Below are positions 56,465 to 64,000 of a stretch of 64,000 nt of DNA, in pieces. Source of the DNA: Granulicella aggregans. Its GTDB lineage: Bacteria > Acidobacteriota > Terriglobia > Terriglobales > Acidobacteriaceae. Every line of letters begins with the position of its first letter. The stretch's first letter is position 1. Under the pieces are notes generated by a model. The model was not told the DNA's origin. It worked only from the letters and a program-made list of their open reading frames with translations, and did not search any database. Location of the stretch: NCBI RefSeq assembly GCF_025685565.1, contig NZ_JAGSYE010000001.1, forward strand, positions 310,001 through 374,000, in the 5' to 3' direction. Made by a program: the position numbers and the translations under genes.

Positions 56465-56626
56465 TTGAAGCCGCGCACTGAGGTTGAAAGGCGCGAGCAG
56501 GAGGGCCGCGAGCGCGTCCGGCAGATTCGCGGGCTGGTCTGGCTCGCGGTTGCGGCGGTCGTCTTTGCGGTCGCGCGGGCGGGCGGGCATCGCGTCTTTA
56601 CTCCCGGATGGTGGCGCTTTTGGTAG
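56465..56626 (+). CDS. Possible 53-residue membrane protein between tonB-like gene and miaA
   Basis: TTG 56465, one base after the TonB-like stop, opens a 53-codon frame: a charged head (KPRTEVERREQEGRERVRQI), one hydrophobic helix (GLVWLAVAAVVFAVARA), and a tail ending TPGWWRFW. AGAGG lies four to five bases upstream. It overlaps the miaA start by 19 bases, so it would sit in a tonB-like/miaA operon. The charged-head and single-helix layout and the tight fit support a real gene; it is short and starts with TTG, so doubt remains. Confidence 0.5.
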   Translation: MKPRTEVERREQEGRERVRQIRGLVWLAVAAVVFAVARAGGHRVFTPGWWRFW

Positions 56627-57558
56627 AGAGCTCGCTGATCGTGATTGTTGGAGCAACTGCCAGCGGCAAGAGTGGCCTGGCTATCCGGCTGGCCGAGGAG
56701 TTCAACGGCGAGATCGTCAGTTGCGACTCGGTGGCGGTGTATCGCGAGATGGAGATCGGAACGGCTAAGCCTTCGTTTGAAGATAGAGCGAGGGTTCCGC
56801 ATCACATGATCGATGTCGTCTCGCCGGACGCGTCCTGCACGGCGGGCGACTACAGCCGGGGGGCTCGCGCGGCGATCGCCGGCATCACGGAGCGCGGCAA
56901 ACTGCCGATCGTGGCTGGCGGAACGGGGCTGTATCTGCGGGCGCTGATCGATGGTCTCTTCCCTGCTCCGCCGCGCCAGCCCGAGCTTCGCGCTGAATTG
57001 CGTCGCCACGCCGAAGAACATGGAGCGGAATCGCTGCATGCACGGTTGGCTGCCCTAGATCCGGCCGCGGCGAATCTCATTCACGCGAACGATGTCTCAA
57101 AGGTCGTGCGCGCCATCGAGGTGAGCATGGCGGCGAAGCAGCCGATGACCGAGATGTGGGAACAGGGCCGCGACGCTTTGACGGGATATCGGATTCTGCG
57201 GCTGGGGCTTGATCCGGGGCGAGAACGGCTCTACGAACGCATCAACCAGCGGGCAGCGGAGATGTTCGAGCGCGGTCTTGTGGAAGAGACGGAACGCCTG
57301 GTCGAGCGCTACAGCTATGAGTGCCGACCGCTGGGATCGCTCGGCTACGCCGAGGCTGTCGCTGTGCTGCGCGGTGAGATGACGCGCGATGAAGCAGTCG
57401 CAAAGGCTCAGCAGGGACATCGGAACTACGCAAAGCGGCAAGGGACGTGGTTTCGGAGGGATGCGGAGATTACGTGGCTACAGGGTGCAGGTGAAGAGGA
57501 TGCGGTGGTCATGGAAGCGATCGAGAGAGTCTCGCAATCGCTCAGCAGCTCTCTGTAA
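56608..57558 (+). CDS. miaA: tRNA dimethylallyltransferase MiaA
   Basis: A 316-residue enzyme that adds a dimethylallyl group to A37 of UNN-decoding tRNAs. The P-loop IVGATASGKSGLAIRLA, SCDSVAVYREMEIGTAKP, and VAGGTGLYLRALIDGLF are diagnostic; the QQGHRNYAKRQGTWFR-type motif is present late (AQQGHRNYAKRQGTWF). It starts at ATG 56608. Confidence 0.96.
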   Translation: MVALLVESSLIVIVGATASGKSGLAIRLAEEFNGEIVSCDSVAVYREMEIGTAKPSFEDRARVPHHMIDVVSPDASCTAGDYSRGARAAIAGITERGKLPIVAGGTGLYLRALIDGLFPAPPRQPELRAELRRHAEEHGAESLHARLAALDPAAANLIHANDVSKVVRAIEVSMAAKQPMTEMWEQGRDALTGYRILRLGLDPGRERLYERINQRAAEMFERGLVEETERLVERYSYECRPLGSLGYAEAVAVLRGEMTRDEAVAKAQQGHRNYAKRQGTWFRRDAEITWLQGAGEEDAVVMEAIERVSQSLSSSL

Positions 57559-57608
57559 CCATTACAAGGGGCTGAAGCCTTCGGAAACCCGAATGTTATA
57601 CTTCGCCC

Positions 57609-58814
57609 ATGCCTCCCAGCATCTCTGAGAAGCGCTCCGAAGGATCCGTCCACATGGATATGGTTCGAGGGGCAGCGGCAATTGTCGTCATGCTCGGGCA
57701 CTCGCGGGACCTTTTTTTTTCCTCTCTCAACAACACCGAAACTTCTACCTCGACGACCGTCTCCGGGCCGGCCGCTTCTCCGAAACCTCATCGTAATCAG
57801 ATTTCGATGGGCAACGAAGCCGTGATGATCTTCTTCGTGTTGAGCGGATATCTGGTTGGTGGAAGTGTGCTGCGCTCCTTCCAGCGGGACCGGTGGTCCT
57901 GGAAAGACTATCTGTCGAAGAGGTTGGCGAGGTTGTGGGTGGTGCTGCTGCCGGCCCTCGCCCTGACCATCGTTATCGATATTCTTGGGCTTAAGTTGTT
58001 TACGGATCCAGCGAGCATCTATCGAGGGCCGGCTGCTCAAAGCGAAGTTAGAGCCCACCTCATCAGCACGCTGGCACCCCACATCGTCATCGGCAATATA
58101 TTTTTTCTGCAGAAGATCCTCGTGCCTGTTCCCGGCACAAATATCGCCTTGTGGAGTTTGACGAACGAGTTTTGGTATTACCTGCTCTTCCCTTTGTTGA
58201 TCTATGTCTGCTGGCGTTCGAGCACCATGATCGCTCGGGTCTTCTCTGCGTTGATGTTTACGGCGATCCTCTTTTTTGTAAAGGGGGATATAGCAGTTCT
58301 ATTTCTTCCATGGCTATTCGGTGCAGCGATTGCCTTGTTGCCGCTCAAGCTGACTGAACGCACATCCTGGTGGATGGTGACGAGCCTTAGCGCCTTGTTA
58401 GTTCCTGTGATGATTCTGATTCGGCGATTTCCACTCGACGTTCGCCTCTCACAGATGTGCATGGCGGTCTACTTCAGCGTGCTGCTTTATGCGATGGTGA
58501 ATCGAATCAGACCGGCGCGGCAGGGGCTGTATCCGAGATTTGCCGGCCTACTCTCCGACCTCTCTTACCCGCTTTATCTCGTACATCTGCCGATCATTGT
58601 TTTCTTGTGTGCGTGCACCGACCAACCCTGGCGACAGTGGACCAAGTCGCCGGCACACCTTGCTATGGTGGTCGCGATCGATGCAAGCGCCATGCTGGTT
58701 GCCTACATCTTCCATCTCTGCTTTCAGCGGCACACGGACGCGGTTCGTCTTGCAGTCCTGGGCGTTTACGCTCGCGTCAGCGATAACAAGACCTCGAAGA
58801 CTCTAAGCGCCTGA
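57609..58814 (+). CDS. Acyltransferase family 3 (OafA/YrhL-like) membrane protein
   Basis: A 401-residue membrane acyltransferase with about ten helices. The early VRGAAAIVVMLGHSRDLFF carries the family Arg and the essential His, and MIFFFVLSGYLVGG-type sequence (VMIFFVLSGYLVGGSVLR) follows. SDLSYPLYLVHLPIIV near the end is typical. It O-acylates an exported carbohydrate, substrate unknown. A TATACT at 57597-57602 lies just before the start. Confidence 0.92.
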   Translation: MPPSISEKRSEGSVHMDMVRGAAAIVVMLGHSRDLFFSSLNNTETSTSTTVSGPAASPKPHRNQISMGNEAVMIFFVLSGYLVGGSVLRSFQRDRWSWKDYLSKRLARLWVVLLPALALTIVIDILGLKLFTDPASIYRGPAAQSEVRAHLISTLAPHIVIGNIFFLQKILVPVPGTNIALWSLTNEFWYYLLFPLLIYVCWRSSTMIARVFSALMFTAILFFVKGDIAVLFLPWLFGAAIALLPLKLTERTSWWMVTSLSALLVPVMILIRRFPLDVRLSQMCMAVYFSVLLYAMVNRIRPARQGLYPRFAGLLSDLSYPLYLVHLPIIVFLCACTDQPWRQWTKSPAHLAMVVAIDASAMLVAYIFHLCFQRHTDAVRLAVLGVYARVSDNKTSKTLSA

Positions 58815-58863
58815 GAGACGCAGGCGCTCGAGTATCGAAGGTTTGTCGTCGGGGCTGGAAGAG

Positions 58864-59748
58864 CTATCGCCCCTGCACTACCAGATCGTCCGCCAGCTTG
58901 AATCGAACGACGGACTCGGCAGGAATCTCGATATCGCGGTTGCCGGTCAGGCCGCCGATGGCTGTTCCCGTGCCCGCACCAGCAAGTCCGCCGACAAGCA
59001 AGCCGACTCCGCCCGTGGCTACTCCACCGACGAGCATACCCAGGCCCGCGCCGCCGCCGATGAAGGCTGCCGAACGCTTGCCCTTGCCCTTCTTTGTGCG
59101 GGTTAGGTCATGCGTGTCGAGAGCGTACTGTGTGCCGTTGAGAGTGAGCGTGGTCAACCGCAGTTCGAGAATGGAGCGGCCCTTGAAGTGGCCGCGGCGA
59201 TGAGACTCATCGACGATGCCTTCGACTGGAACTCCACGAGGAATGATGACGCGATTGTTTGCGTCAACGACCGGCTCTTCGACCTCGCCGGTGAAGCGAT
59301 CGCCGGCGCGGGTTGTCTTCACGCTGATGTGCTGATTGATGCGGATGGCAAGCGGCGTTCCGGCCTGCACGTGGACGTCAGCGGGACTGATCACCGGCTC
59401 AGTTGCCGGGTTGGCCACGGGTGCCGTTTGCGCGACGGGGGCGGCCGCCGTTCCCGAAGGCACGGACTGGCTTGAAGGAGTCGCGGCTACCGATGCGGCT
59501 GGCGTCACGGTCGTGGTGACCGCCTGCGTCGTCTGGCCCTGCTGCAGCGGCTGGACAACGGTAGTGCTCACGTTGCCGTTCTTGTCGGTGGAGACGACTT
59601 GCTGGGCCTGGCCGGTTGCGTTGGCCTGCTGCTTGGCCTGATCGAGTGCGGCATCCTGTTTCGATTTACAACCGGCGACAAGCGTGAGAGCGACGGCCAG
59701 GGCCGCGATGGAGCGGGTGTAACGCAGGGATACAAAGGGTGAGTTCAT
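58864..59748 (-). CDS. Glycine-zipper lipoprotein
   Basis: A 294-residue lipoprotein. The signal peptide SIAALAVALTLVAGC ends in a lipobox, followed by KSKQDAALDQAKQQA. A Thr/Val/Gln-rich linker leads to a middle domain with AIRINQHISVKTTRAGDRF. The C-terminus has a Gly-zipper (GGGAGLGMLVGGVATGGVGL and GAGTGTAIGGLTGNRDI) of the kind that packs in membranes. ATG 59748 has GAGG eight bases upstream. Likely an envelope component. Confidence 0.83.
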   Translation of the reverse strand: MNSPFVSLRYTRSIAALAVALTLVAGCKSKQDAALDQAKQQANATGQAQQVVSTDKNGNVSTTVVQPLQQGQTTQAVTTTVTPAASVAATPSSQSVPSGTAAAPVAQTAPVANPATEPVISPADVHVQAGTPLAIRINQHISVKTTRAGDRFTGEVEEPVVDANNRVIIPRGVPVEGIVDESHRRGHFKGRSILELRLTTLTLNGTQYALDTHDLTRTKKGKGKRSAAFIGGGAGLGMLVGGVATGGVGLLVGGLAGAGTGTAIGGLTGNRDIEIPAESVVRFKLADDLVVQGR

Positions 59749-59960
59749 CGTTCGAGCCTCGTTCAGTTCTTTTGTTTGTTGAAGTGGATGGCGCAAATAG
59801 ACCATCTAGACCATCTTTGTGTCGGATGACGGTTTGCCGGCCAGTGTTCCAGCCGGGCTGCGGGTCGAGTCCACATGGTTCGACCCTTCACGACACTCCT
59901 TAGGATGCAGAACCTGCCCTGCGCAACCGCCTGCGTCGCAAAAGGTTTACGATTTCATCT

Positions 59961-61199
59961 ATGACGACGACCTTCGAACCCGTGACAACGCCTGCTGTAA
60001 AGCGGCAGCAACTGGCCCACCTGACCGCGCAGATGGACGCGCTGAAGCAGGGCGGAACCTACTTCAAGCTGCGCGTGCTGGATGACGAACAAGGGCCGGT
60101 GTGCAGCTACGATGGCAAGCGTGTGATCAACCTTGCCTCGAATAACTACCTCGGCCTGTGCGAGCACCCGAAGCTAAAAGAAGCAGCGATTGCGGCGACC
60201 CGGAAGTTCGGTGCGGGCTCGGGCGCGGTGCGGACGATCGCCGGGACGATGCGTATCCACATGGAGCTTGAGGAGAAGATCGCCGCCTTCAAAAACGTCG
60301 AGGCATGCGTGGTCTTTCAATCGGGATTCACCGCGAATGCGGGGACGGTCTCGTCGATCCTGGGCAAGGAAGATTTCATCCTCTCGGACGAGCTGAACCA
60401 CGCGAGCATCATCGACGGCGCAAGGCTTTCGCGGGCAAAGATTAAGGTCTTCCGCCACAAGGATGTCGCCCATGCTGAGGAGTTGCTGCGCGAGATCCAG
60501 AACGAGCCGGGGCGCAAGCTCATCATCACCGACGGCGTCTTCTCCATGGACGGCGACATCGGGCCGGTCGACAAACTGGCTGATCTGGCAGAGAAGTACG
60601 GCGCGATCATGATGGTCGACGACGCCCATGCCAGCGGCGTGTTGGGGCGCAACGGACGCGGATCGGTGGACCACTTTGGAGCGCATGGGCGCGTGGATGT
60701 GCAGGTCGGCACGCTGTCGAAGGCGATTGGATCGCTGGGCGGATACGTCTGCGGCAGCCGCGACCTGATCGACTATCTCTATCACCGGGCGCGGCCGTTT
60801 CTGTTCTCGACGTCGCATCCGCCGAGCGTTGCGGCAAGCTGCATAGCCGCCTTCGACATCCTCGAGAACGAGCCCGAGCGGATCGAGCGGCTATGGTCGA
60901 ATACGGCGTACTTCAAGCAACAACTGACGGACGCGGGTTTCGACGTGGGCGGCGTGAGCACACCGAAGAGCGAGACACCGATTACACCGATCATCATCGG
61001 AGATGGCCGCAAGACGATGGAGTACTCAAAGGCGCTGTTCGAAGCGGGTGTGATGGCTACCGGGATCGCGTTCCCGACCGTGCCCGAGGGCCGGGCGCGC
61101 GTTCGGACGATCATGACCAGCGAGCACACGCGGGAGCAGATCGACCAGGCGCTGGACGTCTTTGTAAGCGTCGCGAAGAAGACAGGGATTCTGGCTTAG
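59961..61199 (+). CDS. kbl: Glycine C-acetyltransferase (2-amino-3-ketobutyrate CoA ligase)
   Basis: A PLP enzyme of 412 residues in the alpha-oxoamine synthase family. It shows NNYLGLCEHPKLKEAA, FGAGSGAVRTIAGT, DDAHASGVLGRNGRG and the Schiff-base Lys in VGTLSKAIGSLGGYVCG. It catalyses condensation of acetyl-CoA with glycine (threonine degradation). BioF shares the fold, but the sequence pattern and lack of bio neighbours favour Kbl. Confidence 0.88.
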   Translation: MTTTFEPVTTPAVKRQQLAHLTAQMDALKQGGTYFKLRVLDDEQGPVCSYDGKRVINLASNNYLGLCEHPKLKEAAIAATRKFGAGSGAVRTIAGTMRIHMELEEKIAAFKNVEACVVFQSGFTANAGTVSSILGKEDFILSDELNHASIIDGARLSRAKIKVFRHKDVAHAEELLREIQNEPGRKLIITDGVFSMDGDIGPVDKLADLAEKYGAIMMVDDAHASGVLGRNGRGSVDHFGAHGRVDVQVGTLSKAIGSLGGYVCGSRDLIDYLYHRARPFLFSTSHPPSVAASCIAAFDILENEPERIERLWSNTAYFKQQLTDAGFDVGGVSTPKSETPITPIIIGDGRKTMEYSKALFEAGVMATGIAFPTVPEGRARVRTIMTSEHTREQIDQALDVFVSVAKKTGILA

Positions 61200-61231
61200 G
61201 GCAAATCCGCCAACTTGCCATACTCAACAAC

Positions 61232-61347
61232 AAAACGTCATTCTGAGGCGTAGCCGAAGAATCCCCGTATTTCTTCCGTGGAGCCATAGGTTTCATGGGT
61301 TTAGAAGAGAATGCGGGGATTCTTCACTGCGTTCAGAATGACGTTTT
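61232..61347. repeat. Long inverted repeat between convergent kbl and VWFA genes
   Basis: The left arm begins AAAACGTCATTCTGAG (61232) and contains GAAGAATCCCCGTATTTC. The right arm contains GAATGCGGGGATTCTTC and ends CAGAATGACGTTTT (61347). The arms pair over most of about 45 bases each, with mismatches near the middle of each arm. It lies between two convergent genes and probably serves as a bidirectional terminator. The right arm resembles the 45-base repeats at 266 and 6475. Confidence 0.82.
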
Positions 61348-61354
61348 GAGAGGG

Positions 61355-62524
61355 CTACTTGCCCGTGTAGTAACCATCGCGAGTCTGGACGACCCACTTC
61401 TTCTTATCAGAGCTTGTCAGCGCGAGATCGATACGGTGGTAGCCGTCTTCGCTGGCGTCCTTATCCGGCGTGTAGCCGAGGCGGTACTGGGCGCGGAGCT
61501 CCTTGCCGATCTCGGCGTAGATGTCGGTGACAGGCTGCTTCTTGCTTACCTCGAAGAGACGTCCCCCGGTCTCGTGGACGATGCGTTCGAGCGTCTTCTT
61601 GCCGTCGGCTCGCTGGTCGGGCTCGTTGCTGGGGCCGCCGCCGCGACGTCCGCCGCCGCCGCCGGGATAGCCACCGCCCGGATATCCCCCACCAGGATAG
61701 CCACCACCGCGGGGAAATCCGCCGCCGCGATTGCTGTCATTGTAAGAGTCGTGCTGCGGGGCTTCGCCCTTGAAGTAAACAGCGTAGACGATGGTGTCGG
61801 CGCGCTGGGTGGCCTCGATGGCGTCGGTCAAGCGCTCCTTCGAGCCTCGGTCGACGCCGTCGGTCAGCACGATGAGCGCCTTGCGGCCCTTCTGCTTCGA
61901 CATGATCTCGTCTGAGGCGAGAAATACGGCGTCGTACAGCGTGGTCCCGCCACGGGCACGATGAGTGCGGCCGTTCTTGTCGGGGGCGGAGTCGCCGGTG
62001 TTGTCGGTATCGGATGGGGAAGCGGTCTGAGTGTCCAGTTCCTTCAGGCCAGCCTGTAGCTTAGCGCGGGAGTTGGTCAGCTCCTGTAGCAGTTCCACAG
62101 AGCGGGCGAACTGGATGACGAAGGCCTGGTCCTGCTTGCCGGTGAGCATCTGGTCGAGGAAGGCGGAGCTGGCGGAGCGTTCGTCGTCGAGCGCGTTGCG
62201 CTGGCTCTCGCTGGTGTCGACCAGCAGGCCGAGCGTAAGTGGCAGGTTGTTGTCGAGGTCGAAGTAGCGGATGGTCTGGGGCTTGCCGTCGACCTGTAAG
62301 CTGAAGTCGGCCTTGGTCAGGTTCTGCACGAGGGCGCCCTTGTTGTCGCGCACGATGACAGGAATGTTCACGAGGCGCGACTCGGCAGTGATGGTGGTCG
62401 TGGGCTCAGGCGTATCCGTGGGCTTGACGAGGACAGGCTTATCGGATTGCGCGGCCAGAACGGCAGGCAGCAGGAAAAGAGCGGCAGATGCGAAGCGCAG
62501 GCCTTGCGGCAGAGAGCGGTGCAT
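61355..62524 (-). CDS. VWFA-related secreted protein (acidobacterial type)
   Basis: A 389-residue exported protein with a signal peptide (GLRFASAALFLLPAVLA). A VWA domain follows, with the metal-site DxSxS motif in LLVDTSESQRNALDDERSAS and a downstream VLTDGVDRGS strand. Residues about 265-305 are a Gly/Tyr/Pro repeat region (units of GGGYP). The layout matches the VWFA-related family common in Acidobacteriota. Adhesion or protein binding is likely, not proven. Confidence 0.88.
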   Translation of the reverse strand: MHRSLPQGLRFASAALFLLPAVLAAQSDKPVLVKPTDTPEPTTTITAESRLVNIPVIVRDNKGALVQNLTKADFSLQVDGKPQTIRYFDLDNNLPLTLGLLVDTSESQRNALDDERSASSAFLDQMLTGKQDQAFVIQFARSVELLQELTNSRAKLQAGLKELDTQTASPSDTDNTGDSAPDKNGRTHRARGGTTLYDAVFLASDEIMSKQKGRKALIVLTDGVDRGSKERLTDAIEATQRADTIVYAVYFKGEAPQHDSYNDSNRGGGFPRGGGYPGGGYPGGGYPGGGGGRRGGGPSNEPDQRADGKKTLERIVHETGGRLFEVSKKQPVTDIYAEIGKELRAQYRLGYTPDKDASEDGYHRIDLALTSSDKKKWVVQTRDGYYTGK

Positions 62525-62643
62525 GAGTCTATAGACGGCGAGCCGCGCAGGAGGTTGCGGTAAAGTGTGGACAAAGAAATACGGGCCAGCTTCGACGCCG
62601 GCCCGCTCTCAGTGGACCTGAACGAAGTCCTAGCGCCTAACTT

Positions 62644-62895
62644 CTACTTCGTGGTCGCGTTCGAAGGCCGCAGCCTCCGCAGATTTCGCTTCGGCGTCGT
62701 ATTTCGCGGAGCGGGCGCGGTCGACGAGGTCTCGGCAGCATCTTTCACGTTGCCCCAGGCTTCGCGGGCTTTGCCTTTGAGTTGGTCTTCCTTACCGGCG
62801 TTCTTCAGGGCCGGATCGTTCACAAGGACTCCGGCTGACTCCTCAATGCGACCGCCGATCTTCTGCAGCGTTCCCTTGATGGTGTCGTTATTCAT
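62644..62895 (-). CDS. CsbD-family stress response protein
   Basis: An 83-residue helical protein. MNNDTIKGTLQKIGGRIEES and LKNAGKEDQLKGKAREAWGN are the paired helices of the CsbD family. A basic, Pro/Thr-rich tail follows. ATG 62895 has AGGAGAG five bases upstream; the frame upstream to 63018 is not needed. Expression in stress is a family property; the molecular role is unknown. Confidence 0.88.
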   Translation of the reverse strand: MNNDTIKGTLQKIGGRIEESAGVLVNDPALKNAGKEDQLKGKAREAWGNVKDAAETSSTAPAPRNTTPKRNLRRLRPSNATTK

Positions 62896-62948
62896 GGCCA
62901 CTCTCCTACTTGCTCCTGAATAGAGTGGGAAAGATGGCGGCGGGTTGG

Positions 62949-63473
62949 CTAGTGGTGGCGACGTTTTGGCTTTAGTTCGGCCGATGGGGGAAGGCCCGTC
63001 AGAATTGGCTGTACCCACCGCAGATAGTCGTCCGCCGCGTCATCCCAAGGATAGACACCCGAGGTGTTCGGCCAAAGCATCTGAACTGCGGGAAATTCAG
63101 TGCCGTCGTAGAACCATTCTGCCCAACCTAAGTGCTCCTTGTATTGATCGAGAGGAAGAGCTTGAAAATAGACCGTGAAGCCAGGCAGAACACCTTCCGC
63201 GCTCTCGCCATCGCGAAACGATCTACCGAGCTTAGTTTCATTCTTGATGTAGTTGATGACAGATTGCCGCAGGTCGGACTTCAGTCCGTAGATCAGCACC
63301 TCGGGGTGGTTCCTTGTATGCCAAAGCCCGACGGAATAGGAGAACTCCGGCTCTTCTCCTTCCGCGTCGAAGATATGCAAGATGTGGACGCCGGATCTCT
63401 TGATGTCAGCGATCAGCTTGCGTTCGCCCTCGTCTGTTGCTCGGCTTGAGGCTACACGTTCGGCGGAGTTCAC
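62949..63473 (-). CDS. DUF4262 protein, GTG start overlapping pyrC
   Basis: About 174 residues. DIKRSGVHILHIFDAEGEEP and FSYSVGLWHTRNHPEVLIYG are typical of DUF4262. GTG 63473 overlaps the pyrC stop in a GTGA, suggesting coupling; the open frame continues to 63602, but that part lies inside pyrC. The function of the family is unknown. Confidence 0.8.
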   Translation of the reverse strand: MNSAERVASSRATDEGERKLIADIKRSGVHILHIFDAEGEEPEFSYSVGLWHTRNHPEVLIYGLKSDLRQSVINYIKNETKLGRSFRDGESAEGVLPGFTVYFQALPLDQYKEHLGWAEWFYDGTEFPAVQMLWPNTSGVYPWDDAADDYLRWVQPILTGLPPSAELKPKRRHH

Positions 63474-64000
63474 CGAGCGGTACCGTGGCGATGGACGACA
63501 CGGCCTTCGCTGATCGTCGCGTGGACTCGTCCTAACATCGGGGCTTGATCGAACGGAGTGTTCTTTGACTTCGAGAGCGACTGCGCCGCTGCGAAGGTCC
63601 ACTCGGCGGCTGGGTCGAAGAGAACGATGTCCGCGTAGTTCCCTGCCTTCAGGCTGCCGCGATCTTTCAGATGGATGATCTTTGCGGGGTTGTTGCTCAT
63701 CAATGCGACGATGTGTGCCACGGGCAGGCCGTGTTGGCGGTGGAGGACGCGCAGCGCAAGTCCGAGCGCCGTCTCGATGCCGGTGATACCGTTCGGGGCA
63801 CGCTCGAACTCGACCTCTTTCTCGTGGGCCGCGTGGGGGGCGTGGTCGGTTGCGATGCAGTCGACGGTGCCGTCGAGGATCGCCTCGATGACGGCAAGGC
63901 GGTCGGTCTCGGCGCGAAGAGGCGGGTTCATCTTCGCGTTGGTGTTGTAGCCCTCGAGAGCATCGTCGGTCAGCGTGAAGTGATGGGGTGCGGCCTCGCA
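63470..64000 (-). CDS. pyrC: Dihydroorotase, partial (N-terminus outside window)
   Basis: The C-terminal 176 residues of a dihydroorotase (third step of pyrimidine synthesis) run off the right edge. CEAAPHHFTL holds metal-binding histidines, TNAKMNPPLR is the substrate loop, and CIATDHAPHAAHEKEVEFE is the class I signature. GITGIETALGLAL and GNYADIVLFDP follow. Its TGA overlaps the DUF4262 start. Confidence 0.94.
   Translation of the reverse strand, partial: CEAAPHHFTLTDDALEGYNTNAKMNPPLRAETDRLAVIEAILDGTVDCIATDHAPHAAHEKEVEFERAPNGITGIETALGLALRVLHRQHGLPVAHIVALMSNNPAKIIHLKDRGSLKAGNYADIVLFDPAAEWTFAAAQSLSKSKNTPFDQAPMLGRVHATISEGRVVHRHGTAR

Noticed and set aside
61640..61720. Short tandem repeats resembling a CRISPR array
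   Set aside because: They are in-frame codons for Gly/Tyr/Pro repeats within the VWFA gene, with no spacers.

Overview
The window is about 60% GC, gene-dense DNA that reads like an Acidobacteriota chromosome (class Terriglobia, family Acidobacteriaceae; genus not resolved). Supporting signs are a VWFA-related secreted protein of the acidobacterial type (61355-62524), many TPR/kinase/CHAT proteins, frequent TTG and GTG starts with 4-base start/stop overlaps, and short intergenic repeats.

The region of greatest interest is 0.3-12 kb. A minus-strand gene at 6572-7435 encodes what I read as a bacterial gasdermin, a pore-forming cell-death effector. Two caspase-fold proteases flank it. A C25/gingipain-like protease lies co-directionally downstream (4908-6413, His301/Cys362). 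A CHAT protease fused to TPRs is divergently transcribed (7550-10504, His232/Cys263). The CHAT gene overlaps by 4 bases a gene for a SLOG-like nucleotide-binding protein (10501-11121). On the left sit a TPR-fused Ser/Thr kinase with a small beta-sandwich partner, and a divergent FHA-GAF-PP2C phosphatase. On the right is a cyclic-nucleotide-binding DUF1003 membrane protein. Identical 45-base repeats at 266-310 and 6475-6519 bracket the left half. The best reading is an abortive-infection type immune island with a two-protease gasdermin arrangement.

From 12 to 21.5 kb is a four-gene MdtABC-type RND efflux operon with an outer-membrane lipoprotein; one permease and the outer-membrane factor carry unusual low-complexity inserts. 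From 21.7 to 34.5 kb are mainly housekeeping and envelope genes: a Tat-exported amidase, a GH144-like glycosidase, ligA, a YdjM-type membrane protein, a DUF6580 membrane protein, a CrtI-like oxidoreductase, an alpha/beta hydrolase, a DUF4337 protein and MarC. From 34.8 to 43 kb are ilvE with a strong terminator, a quinol-monooxygenase-like protein, type II NADH dehydrogenase, a large secreted protein with a degenerate metzincin motif, and trxB.

From 42.9 to 53.8 kb genes run on the minus strand. An ECF sigma factor and zinc-finger anti-sigma factor precede a hypothetical gene and a secreted TPR-CHAT protein that appears to start at CTG. A GT87-type glycosyltransferase, an MBOAT acyltransferase and its SGNH-like partner follow; an HTH-TPR protein lies upstream. 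The right end (54-64 kb) has a VTT/DedA protein, mogA/moaB, a TonB-like protein, a 53-residue membrane ORF, miaA, an acyltransferase-3 protein, a glycine-zipper lipoprotein, kbl, the VWFA protein, CsbD, DUF4262, and pyrC running off the edge. No tRNA, rRNA, CRISPR array, transposase or integrase was recognised.
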